NCBI RefSeq assembly: GCF_030253575.1
Contig: NC_080561.1
Coordinates: 9,892,501-9,956,500 of the forward strand
DNA length: 64,000 bases
Direction: 5' to 3'
Source: Rhododendron vialii
Taxonomy: Eukaryota > Streptophyta > Magnoliopsida > Ericales > Ericaceae
Below the pieces are notes generated by a model. It worked only from the letters and a program-made list of their open reading frames with translations, was not told where the DNA came from and did no database searches. Position numbers and translations under genes: made by a program. Positions 54,417 through 64,000 of this stretch are shown one piece after another (positions within the stretch are counted from its first letter, which is position 1; each line of letters begins with the position of its first letter).

Positions 54417-55119
54417 GGACTCTTTTTAGGAAAGGCCCACTCCAAGTTTCAAAAGCAAAGTCCAGTCCCTAGAGCATTGGTACTGAGACTGTAGGACTTT
54501 CTACTTATAAAAGATTCTTTGCCTTTATTGTTTCTTTCAACTAGCTATGTGAGACTATAGGTGGGAGGCTTTGTTTTGCAACTTGTTTGTCCTATATCGA
54601 CAGAGCAAATGCTCAATTGGCAAAGTGTTCACCTATAAAGCCATGTACTCCAGTCAAGGGGATTTAATACTATAGTTTTGGCTTTCTCGTATTGTGACTA
54701 TTTATTTATTTTTTTCTGTAAAAATTGTCAAGTGGTTCTTAAAACAGGCCTTGGGCACCCAAATACCTTGGGCCGGCCCTGCTTGAGAATGAATGGTAAG
54801 GTAAATGTGTTTTGATCACATGGTTATAGATGCTGGACCGATCCTATTGAAATGTTGCATGAATACTACTCGTCAAGATGAAGTCATTGTAGGATTTAGA
54901 TCAAATAACTGGGCTCCGAGTGGGTCCCCCATATTGGCTATTGGTGTGCTGTGCATAGGACTGCACAAGCAGCTCAAGGTTTGGCTTAACTCATTTAGTA
55001 ATTGAGTTGCGCTTGAGTTTTAGACAGCTTGAGCTTGGCTCGTTTATAAAGACTTGTTTAGTGAATGAATTGGATTCGACTCGATATGGGCTCGGCTCAG
55101 TGCGCTCGACTCGCTTACA
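54417..55119. repeat. Dispersed repeat, right copy
   Basis: It is a direct-orientation match to 3289-4680 (single unit, without the hAT MITE at 3752). It ends with the CGAGC-rich tail and 'cttacaccctca'. Confidence 0.7.
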
Positions 55120-55127
55120 CCCTCAGA

Positions 55128-55680
55128 TAGAGACGGATCGAGAAATATAGCTTAGTGGGGGCACCTTTTTAGTCATAATAGTGAAAGTTCATTTTTTTAG
55201 TCAACCACGGTAAATCGTACAAAATTAAGGCATGGAGTATTAACTACAAAAGTTTATAACGCGTATTTTAAGTTAAACTAGGTAATAATAAGCATAAAAT
55301 TTCAGATTAAATTTTTAAAGTATGTTTTAAATGAACATTGACTAATTTTAGAATGATCAAACTAGTTTTGTTAATGATTTTATTGTTAAATACTCCTATT
55401 TCTTTCAGACAGTTAAAAATAAGGAGAATCAAAAAAGAATAGCTCCAAATAAACAAACAATTCATAAAGCAACAAGTATAAATGCACCATATGATGAAAT
55501 TCAAGCATAAAATTAATTCTATATGTGTATTTTCGAGATATATGCAAATGTGTATGTTTATATATTAGCACATTTTCAAAATTATGCTAATTTATATAAA
55601 AATACTTTTAAAATATTTTAATTTCGAGTGGGGACACGCGTTTGAATGGGGGCACGTGCCCTCGTGTGGATCCGTCCCTA
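55128..55680. mobile_element. hAT-like non-autonomous element, 553 bp
   Basis: Terminal inverted repeats TAGAGACGGATC and (reversed) TAGGGACGGATC are flanked by the exact 8-bp duplication CCCTCAGA (55120-55127 and 55681-55688). The paralogous stretch at 4665-4690 is continuous ('cttacaccctcacagcaagtctag'), an empty site. It is AT-rich with 'gggggcac' near both ends. There is no transposase. Confidence 0.85.
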
Positions 55681-55688
55681 CCCTCAGA

Positions 55689-56351
55689 GAAAGTCTAGTG
55701 GTGCCAAAATGACAATATTGGCAAAAAACACTACCCCAATGGGTGGCTGTTTGTGTAGCCATAAAATGGCTGAGCCATTTCTCACCCAAAATGGCACCAA
55801 AAATGGCTCAAGTCATTTTTGCCACGTCACCAAAGCCGCCACCAAACTCTTCTTTTTCTCAATTGGACCCATACAAATAACTGAAAATAGGGTACACAAA
55901 GAATTATATGTGGAGATGAATGGCCAAAAAAATTGCCCTGCCCCGTTGCACCAACATTACCAATTTTTGGCCAAATGACACTATTCGTGGACATTTTTTT
56001 GGGAATGGCTAAGGCCATTTTGCCAAAATCATTGGACTTGCTCTCAGGAAGGTAATCTAAAATAGATATGATGGTTCATGGGGTCATGGCAAGTCTGAAA
56101 GTTTGGAATGTTCAACAAATATAATTACCTGTATAAGAAAAGTTGGATTTGAATTGTACTCCTATATTAGGAGTAGTAACTTGCTAGTTTAATACTTACT
56201 ATGAACACGTGTGGCTTAACTTTTCTGAATACTCTTCTTTTTAAAAGTTACAAGTAGTAGTACATTATGAGTGCAAATTTCATCTACCTTAGCTGGAAAA
56301 TTAGGGTTTTTCATCACCATCAATTGCGGGCACCACTGTGCATATATTATA
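55689..56351. other. Intergenic spacer with TGGC-rich patch
   Basis: 55700-56040 is rich in 'aaaatggc' and 'gccattt' words on both strands, suggesting a small foldback element. The remainder is AT-rich. No gene is supported. Confidence 0.4.
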
Positions 56352-56623
56352 CTCCCTCCGTCCCTTTTTAAGTGTCCTGCTTCGTAACTCCAACTTATTA
56401 AAAAGACATTATCATTACACCTTTCACATCAACTTTTTCCTCCACTTTCCCTACTTACCCATCATCATTACACTTTTACTCACTAACTTTTCAAAATAAA
56501 ATCTACTTTTAGGGACAAAATAGACAATACACCAACTTTTACCCCCCTAACTTTACAAAATGGACACTTATTAAGGGACAGCCCAAAATGGAATACTGGA
56601 CACAAAAAAAGGGACGGAGGGAG
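56352..56623. mobile_element. Stowaway-like MITE, 272 bp (copy 2)
   Basis: It is bounded by CTCCCTCCGTCCC inverted repeats and TA duplications. It is nearly identical to the copy at 7747-8018 and at the same place relative to the dioxygenase start codon (about 610 bp upstream). Confidence 0.9.
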
Positions 56624-57234
56624 TAGTAATTTTAACCGTTCATCTTATAAGGCTTAGAAAGTAGTACATCTTCATAAAAATCAGCTTTATTGGATATGGA
56701 TAGGTATATAAAAAATTGAAGTTTGGTTTTAAAAATCGACGATAGATAAGTTTAAAGTTAAACTATCCATAGCCGTCTATTTTTTAAACTAAGATTTAAT
56801 TTAAAATATACCTATCAATATCCGATAAATATAATTTTTTGTACAAATGTATTACTATATGGACCCCACAAGATAACGGTTCAATTTACTGAAAAAAATA
56901 CACGGCGGGAGCCGCAATACGTGGTGGAAACCATGGGGTTTCCACCCAAGGTGAATTTTTTTTTTCTGTTACATTATATACGCCATGCATGACAAAATCC
57001 TAGAAACAGAAATGGTGCAAGCTGGCTTTGACTAGTTTCCCTTCCCCCTTATCTCTAATGTGGTACCAAAACTAGTCCAAATTCAGTCCCACTTTTGTTC
57101 TATATATATCACTGTCAGATCAAATACTAGCATTTGAAACATTAACTCAATCCTTCAAAACAAATTATTTCAGCAAAACCCAAAACAGAGAAATTACTAA
57201 CGAGCTAGCTAGGTGCATCTTCCAATCCATAACA
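56624..57234 (+). promoter_or_regulatory. Dioxygenase promoter and leader
   Basis: A TATA-like TCTATATATATC is at about 57100-57110, roughly 125-135 bp before the ATG. The last 230 bp are conserved with the truncated copy (7109-7340). The region between the MITE and about 57000 is less conserved. No specific cis-elements are claimed. Confidence 0.55.
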
Positions 57235-59353
57235 ATGGTGGATGTAGTGGATTCAGCTTATCCCAAGCATGCCATATTCACCGAGGCCGAAAACATACCG
57301 TTGATCGATCTCTCGGCCGAATCGAACCTTTTAGCTGAGATAAGGGATGCATGCAAGGAATGGGGATTCTTCCAACTTGTCAACCATGGAGCCTCTCTAG
57401 AATTGCTCCGCAATATCAAGTCGGCGGCGAGAGAGTTCTTTGCACAGTCCAAGGAGGAAAAAGGAAAGGTACGTAAAATGTTTGTAATTTCACGCTCGAA
57501 ATTTCTCGAGCAGTGCAGTATTTTTAGACAGTGGTGGAGGCAAAATTTTTAACTCTATTAAAAATTTCCTTAAGAGTTTAGTCAATTGGCTAAAGTCAGA
57601 TTTTTTTATTGTTTGGAGGGATGATGGTGAAGTTTCTAAAAGATTGTTGGGCAAAAGTGCTGCTTTCTAATTAAGTAGGGAAAAACGTGTAGATTTGAAA
57701 GTACGGATTTAAGAAGTGTGTAGAGTCCACACACTTCTACTATAGGAGAAAATCATTGTTCGCGGAGCACTGGGAAGATCTCTTAATTATATATAACAGA
57801 CCTATATAACCTACCAAAAATTTCTTTGTTACTATTTAATTTTAGCTACTTGGACAGGTGAAGAGGGATGAAGTAAACCCATTGGGTTACTACGACTCTG
57901 AACATACAAAGAACGTTAGGGACTGGAAAGAGGTGTTTGATCTTGCCGTTGAGAGTCCAATAGTGATGCCGGTTTCCCATGATCCCAACGACAAGGAGCT
58001 CATGGAGATGCATAATCGGTGGCCGGAATACCCTCCTAATTTCCGGTAAGAATCAAGCTAGCTAGTTTCTTAATTTCTCTCTAGCTAGCCCACCTGAGTA
58101 TTTATGCAGTTCGGACTCATGGGACCATCATGGGCCTCGCTTAGATGGTCTGATATACTATTCCGTTGTAGTAGCTTACTAGCTATTAGATTGTTAATCA
58201 CCAATTCATGTGAAAGATTAAAAATGTTAGAGATCAAGATGGATAACTTTATTATTTATATCTTCAATAGTTACTGTTTATAGATTTTTCATGCAATTCA
58301 TCACGTTTTTTCTTCCAGAAGAAAAGTCGTTCATCTTTCGGATACAAAAGTGATAAATTCATGAACAATCTACGTACGCACAAAAAGCCGGGAGATGACC
58401 GAATTTCAAATTAGAAGAATAGAAGTCTCGGAATCTGAACTACTTTCTCTGCATTATGTTCGAAATAATTTGAAGATTGTATTTCTTCTGATCGGGAAGA
58501 TGGTATTTCTTGATAGTTCTTTAAAACATTAATTAAAAAAGGGATTGGCAATATTTTGACAGAAGATAGCTTTCTAAAGTACTTGTACATGTGTACGTGT
58601 GGAATGATAAATTGGCTCAATTAATTAATTAACCACAGGGAGGCATGCCAAGAATACGCTCTTGAAGTGAAAAACCTAGCTTTCAAGCTATTGCAACTCA
58701 TTTCCATGAGCTTAGGATTGCCAGAAAACCATTTGGATGGCTTCTTCAAAGATCACGCAAGCCTTGTCAGGATCAATCACTATCCGCCCTGCCCAACCCC
58801 TGACGTCGCTCTTGGCGTCGGTCCGCACAAGGATTCCGTTGGTTTAACCATTTTGGCTCAAGACGACGTGGGAGGATTGGAAGTGAAGCGGAAAGCAGAT
58901 GGGGCGTGGATTCGAGTTGAACCCATCCCTGATGCCTATATTGTTAATCTTGGTGCCATTATGCAGGTAACCAGAATATCTCTATAGAAAAGTTTTTTTT
59001 TTTTTTTTGTTGAGATTTTGTAATTGATCCTTATTTAATTTACAAATGGTTTTTTAATTTTCTTGTTTGGTTTACAGGCTTGGACCAATGACAGGTATGA
59101 GAGTGTGGAGCACAGGGCCATAGTGAACTCTGAGAGGGAGAGGTTTTCAATTGGATTCTTCTTCAACCCAGCACACCATGTCAATGTAGAGCCCCTGAGA
59201 AAGCTGATAGATCACCAGAAGAACCCAGCAAAGTACAAGCCGTTCAACTGGGGAAAGTTTGTTGCCACTAGAAGGCGCAGTAATTTCAAGAAGTTAGATG
59301 TCGAAAACCTCCAAGTTTCTGATTTCAAGATTAATGCGGCAGGGTTGGCCTAA
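57235..59353 (+). CDS. 2-oxoglutarate/Fe(II)-dependent dioxygenase, 341 aa, 4 exons
   Basis: The exons are 57235-57468, 57858-58045, 58639-58966 and 59078-59353, all with GT-AG borders and a continuous frame of 1026 nt. The N-terminal DIOX_N region has EWGFFQLVNHG and FFAQSKEEKGK. The catalytic jelly-roll carries INHYPPCP, then the iron ligands HKD (in GVGPHKDSVGLTIL) and the distal His in ESVEHRAIV, and the 2-oxoglutarate-binding RFS (RxS). The length is normal for the plant DOXC class. These soluble enzymes oxidise hormones or specialised metabolites; the substrate here cannot be told. It resembles proteins usually annotated flavonol synthase/SRG1/JOX-like, so no symbol is given. It has an inverted, truncated paralogue at 5334-7108. 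Confidence 0.93.
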
Positions 59354-59661
59354 AATTAGCTGGCCATTTCTTAATGGTGAGAGAAGAGATAGCACTAGTG
59401 TTGCATATGTACGTACACCTGTAACGATCGATCCCGTGAGTCCGTGACCAGACTATAAATAAAAATAAGAGGTCCGAAGAATAAACGGATGCGTCTAGTT
59501 GTATGATTGCTTATGCATGTACGACTATTAGCTAGCTTTCTTATAGTAATAAGATGGCGTGTTGGATATGTATGTACTGTTGCGATCGATCGCGTGACCG
59601 GATGTAAATGACCATACAATGTTGTGTTGAGTTGTATTGTCTATTTATGTACAACTATATA
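59354..59661. other. 3' flank of the dioxygenase gene
   Basis: Two imperfect direct repeats of about 110 bp (near 59400-59520 and 59520-59645, sharing 'cgatcgatc', 'gtgaccgga' and 'atgtacaacta' type blocks) fill most of the 3' region. AATAAA-like signals occur at 59456-59465 and 59480-59486. No gene is seen. Confidence 0.45.
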
Positions 59662-61058
59662 TGTCACACCCTCAATTTTCAACATAAATAAAAAAGATTT
59701 CCATAAATAAAATCATCACAATATTCTGTACGAAACCTAAAAGATTGCCATACTTTCATTCCCATAATTATGCTTCCAAGTCCATTAGATTTTAAAATAT
59801 TACATCATCGGCTCAACGGCCCCAAATTAACATAAGTGTCAAGTCTCAAGAAAGTTAAGAGTTTACAAATATTACATAATCAAAGAATTGTAACTTGAGT
59901 TACAAATACATCTTTCAAAAGAAATTTATAAGGATAAATAAGACACTCCTTAATTTGGTTAACTTTCAAAAAGGTGTGTCCACACTTCAAGCACTCTAGG
60001 CATGCATGCTATTGTTCCGGATTAACACCTGAAAATGATATAAGGCTTGAGCTACACTAACCCAGTAGAAAAGTCTACGCAAACTCTAAATGCAAATGAG
60101 CAATACAGAAGAACATACGATAGAAACCCAATGGCAACAGAGATAAGCATAACTATCAAGATCATGTATCCGACTAATGCCAATCCACCTTCTCGTGCGG
60201 CACATTCTTTCCCATTTCTCCTTCAATCACAAGCGAACATAAAATACAATAGGGGTTACCAAAATGAACTGACTAATTTAGATTTTGGGGTTTCGGATGT
60301 CTTAGAGATAACCCTAACCTCTCACACATCAACTAAAACCAGCATTTAAACTCATATCAATCTAACAAACTACAACAACTATTCAACCGTTTAATAACTT
60401 TTCGAATGAATACCACAAACAACTTCCTCATTCCATACCATTCACCATAGAGCCTAATTTCATAAAACCTTCCTTTTGATTTCCAAAACAATTTAGAGAA
60501 AACTCATGACCATTATAGGCCGAGCTCTGTTGATTCGGGCGGAATACCGGAGGATTCCCATCAAAATCCTTTAATCAAACCAAAACCCATTCATTTACTT
60601 CATAAACCAATTACGTGTTGTTAAGAGTCTGAGCCAAAGCTCCTGCCAGGCACTTACTCGATAACGAGCCCTGAAGAGAAATGATATGAGCAATTTGCTC
60701 CTGCCAGGCATTTACTCATTCAAGAACCCTGAAAGTATATGATATGAGCATTTAGCTCCTGCCAGACATTTATTCATTCAAGAGCCCTGAAAGTTCTCTT
60801 TGTGTCCATTTGTCATCCATTGTCATTCTATTTCTCATTCACAAACATCAAGTCGTTCAATCGAATCCAAAAGCCATCTAATCAATCACATGGTATTACA
60901 AGACCAACAATCTACCATATCACATATAATCAAATACACACGTAATTGCCGTACCTCTAAGTATACCCTCGTACCTTCACATACCACATATCGACCCTTA
61001 ACTAGACTCTGCGATGCCCGGTCTTCTAGTTTCTATACTTGGAGTCCGTGAGTCGTAC

Positions 61059-63814
61059 TGTAAAGACCCGTATTTTCGGAAATTATTCAAAGGTTTATCA
61101 ATATTAGAAATTGAAAAAAAAATGTGAAATATTTGTTATATGATTTGGAGTTTGAGTGATGGAATTGGAAGTTGAGGGGTGCAAGTGTGATTAGTTTATA
61201 TGTTAGTATATATATAGGGTGAGTGTGTGTGTAGGGGATAAAAAGTCCTCCTTCCTCTCTCTCATCTCCCGTCCGACTCTCTCTCTCTCCCTCCCTCTCG
61301 GCCTCTCACTCTCTCTCACCCCTTCCACCACCAAAGCTCGAAACCCAAAGAACCCAACCTTCTCTCCATCTTCCTCATGTGCCATTGAGTTCGTAGCTCG
61401 TCCGGTTTGGCTCAGAGAGGGGTATTTTGGGTGTATTTGAAAGTTGGAGCTTAAGGGTTCACGTGGCCCAATCTCCTTACGTGTTTGCTCTTCGACCTTG
61501 AGGTAGAGAATTCTACCTCTCTTTATATATTATTTGAATGTTTCTATGCCTTGTTCGAGTTTGTCTTGGTTGTATTTGAGATTGGATCGAAACCCAAAAT
61601 TTTCTATCGAAATCATCTGTAAGTTGCTCTCCCTACCAGTAGGAACTTTTCACCTACCTGTAGGACGATTGAGAAATTTCTTCGTAACCAGCTCAAACGT
61701 ATAGCAACAGCTCAACAAGCTGCTCAACATATTCTTCAAGTTCTACCGGTAGGAATTTTTCACTTTTGTTTCTTTCAAATGTTGGCCTCCACCTACCGGT
61801 AGGTCTATTGCAAAAATTGTTTCGTTCAACCGATAGGAACTTTTCATTCAAATGTTGGCCTCTCTGTTTTCAACTTCTACCGATAGGAATTTTCCACCTT
61901 TGTTTCGTTCAAATGTTGGCCTCCACCTACCGGTAGGTCTAGTGCAAAAATTGTTTCGTTCAATCGGTAGGAACTTTTCGTTCAAACGTTGGCCTCTCTG
62001 TTTTCAACTTCTACCAGTAGGTAAATTTCTACCATTAGAAAGGTTTGACCTACGGGAAACCTACCCATAGGTCAAGTTCTACCGGTAGGACTCATTCACC
62101 TACCGATAGGAGATTGAGCTACTACAGTGTCTTTCAGCTGTTTTCCTATATCTTCCAACTCGCATTTTGAAGCTTCTCATTGACGCTAATGGGTTTGTTT
62201 ATACATTCTTTCAAGTATTTTGGAGAGTATTACTCATTCCTCACTTAGAGTGGTATCCAATGGACATTATTGCACATTGAAATACGAGCGATACACTTGA
62301 ACATGTCTAGAGATCCGATGAGTAGTATTGCAATCCGTTTTCTCTCGACTCGTAGAATTCTTCAGATTCCTTTAGTATATGTTTTACGGACTCCAAGTAT
62401 AGAAACTAGAAGACCGGGCATCGTAGAGTCTAGTCGTGGGTTGATATGTGGTATGTGAAGGTACGGGGGTGTACTTAGAGGTACGGTGAGGACGTGTGGT
62501 ATTGTGATATCCTTAAAGGGAATGGCGTGTATTAATTAATTAGTCAGAGTCTTGATATGGTTGACAGTTTGGAACGTTTTGAAATGTAATCAATGTTGTG
62601 AAAGAACTGTTTGAGATGATATAATAACTGGTGTCCTCACGACTCGTCAAGTTTTCAATCCTTTTGGCACCCTCCGAGGTTCGAGTGTAGAAACTAATGG
62701 ATAGAGTATTGTAGGATTATATATATGGGCTTAATATGCTATCTTTGATGCGTATGAGTAAACTAATGAAAAGGCATGAACATGTATATTTGGGGAGTTA
62801 AGTAATGGTTAATTGAAATTTTGTGGTACAATCGATAGATTGATGATGAAGTTGATTATGCAGTGATGACGATTATGAAAAGGGTGAGAGGTGACCCAAT
62901 TGATTATTATTATTGAGGGAATAGACTCGGGATGACCCTACGCTCGAGGGAACTAGACCCGAGGTGACCCAATTGATTATTATTATTGAGGGAATAGACT
63001 CGGGGTGACCCTATGCTTGAGGGAACTAGACCCGAGGTGACCCAATTGATTATTATTATTGAGGGAATAGACTCGGGGTGACCCTACGCTCGAGGGAACT
63101 AGACCCAAGTGATTATTATTATTAAGGAAATAGACTCGGGGTGATCCTGCGCTCGAGAGAAATAGACCCGAGGTGACCCAAGTGATTATCGATGGGAAAC
63201 ACTTGATTAAAAGAAAGGAATGGTTTTGTAATAAAGGGATTTGATGAAGATCAATGTAGACACGAGAAAGATTGTAGTATTGTACGAAGAATAATAAGAT
63301 GTTTATGAATTGATTATAGACAAATGTGGAACGATGCGAGATTATTGATGTATTTAGTTAAAGAAGCAACGGCTAGTGACATTTATGTGAAGTCTAGGAC
63401 CCTTAGACTATAGCTTGCAGCTTGTTGGTAGCCACTCGTACTATGGGCCTATCTGTCAATATTCACTCATTAATGGTGCATGATTCATCAAATTTACATA
63501 TAGTTTGAGTATAAAATTCTCTACTGGGCATGTGTTTACTCAACCTACCATTTCAGGTTCATTGCAGGTCATGGTCATGAAGTGCTTGAAGGGCATACTG
63601 GCATTATCAAGTGAAGCTATTTTGGAGAGTACTTTATATTTCTTGTAAAACAAACCACTTGTTATGAAATCCCTATTTTGAAAAGTTGTAATTGTAAGCC
63701 AGTTTGTGAATGTTTGGAAACTGTACTACATTTTTGGGTAATGTACGTGTGATTGTGAGGACTTTGTATTTCAAATGGTATTGTTAATTTATGTTAAAAA
63801 TCGAGGGCATGACA
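61059..63814 (+). mobile_element. Solo LTR, 2756 bp, nested in the outer LTR
   Basis: The ends are TGTAAAGACCC and GGGCATGACA, with the exact 5-bp duplication CGTAC (61054-61058 and 63815-63819). A TATA box (TATATATATA near 61206-61215) lies about 150 bp in and is followed by a CT-rich leader, supporting plus orientation. It has tandem repeats at 61640-62120 (CTACCGGTAGG-type words) and at 62886-63190 (a roughly 72-bp unit, four copies). It is non-coding and of the same family as 39753-42309. Confidence 0.88.
62886..63190 (+). repeat. Minisatellite, about 72-bp unit, four copies
   Basis: The units contain 'gattattattattgaggg', 'aatagactcggggtgaccc' and 'ctcgagggaactagacc'. They are inside the solo LTR. 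Related LTRs at 39753-42309 and 59662-61058 have different tandem repeats at the matching place. Confidence 0.8.
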
Positions 63815-64000
63815 CGTACGCTAAAGGAGTCTAAAAGATTCTACGAGTCGAGAGAACACAAATTGCAATTCTACTCATTGGATCAGTAGACATCCTCATG
63901 TGTATCGTTCGTATTTCAATGCGTAATAACGTCCATTTCTCATTTCTTAACACAACGAGTTCACTCTAGTCCGTTGGATACCACTATAAGTGAGAAACAA

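Larger units (their letters stand above)
59662..64000 (-). mobile_element. Long LTR (outer copy), split and running off the window
   Basis: On the plus strand it starts TGTCACACCC at 59662, continues to 61058 and resumes at 63820 after the nested LTR. It has no end in the window. Its sequence is the reverse complement of blocks in 61059-63814 (for example 61010-61050 against 62385-62430, and 63830-64000 against 62235-62370). It contains three units of a roughly 60-bp tandem repeat ('gctcctgccaggcatttactc') at about 60630-60800. Confidence 0.8.

Noticed and set aside
62886..63190. Regular repeats resembling a CRISPR array
   Set aside because: The units are contiguous tandem repeats of about 72 bp without unique spacers, in a plant LTR.

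Overview
This window looks like angiosperm nuclear DNA, most likely from a eudicot. It has spliced plant genes with GT-AG introns, a PLS-type PPR gene, a plant 2-oxoglutarate dioxygenase, a kinesin-12 remnant, Tat-lineage Ty3/gypsy and Ty1/copia retrotransposons, and many hAT, Stowaway and Mutator-like MITEs. Only two host genes look intact: a PPR gene on the minus strand (10577-11953) and a four-exon 2-OG/Fe(II) dioxygenase on the plus strand (57235-59353). Most of the rest is mobile DNA or broken gene copies.

Layout. 1-5.3 kb holds nested MITEs, including a 1.7-kb hAT-like element with an exact 8-bp target duplication, and a dispersed repeat that recurs at 54.4-55.1 kb. 5.3-8.0 kb is an inverted, truncated copy (exons 1-2 and promoter) of the dioxygenase gene at 56.4-59.4 kb. 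A broken FAR1-type domain follows at 8.3-8.6 kb. 10.4-22.5 kb carries the intact PPR gene plus two inverted, decayed copies (14.6-15.9 and 19.5-22.5 kb), separated by MITEs, direct repeats, a DUF1005 gene fragment and low-complexity repeats.

22.5-45.6 kb is a nest of retrotransposons. An old minus-strand Ty1/copia element (22459-45627) is split by two solo LTRs (22705-37870 and 39753-42309). The first of these solo LTRs is itself split by another solo LTR (24420-26526) and by a young full-length Tat-lineage Ty3/gypsy element (26584-37754). All four insertions have exact 5-bp target duplications. The Tat element codes gag-pro-RT-RNaseH-aRNaseH-integrase on the minus strand, broken by one stop codon. 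On the opposite strand it carries a three-exon gene that reads open for 695 codons after splicing.

45.6-64 kb contains an Ogre/Tat-like LTR remnant (47.0-48.9 kb), MITEs, a kinesin-12 pseudogene lacking its P-loop region (53.3-54.05 kb), a hAT element, the functional-looking dioxygenase gene, and a long solo LTR (61059-63814) nested inside an oppositely oriented related LTR that runs off the window.

The recurring theme is duplication followed by differential decay. Paralogous segments provide empty sites that directly show several transposon insertions. Family names come from recognising protein and repeat motifs by eye; no search was run.
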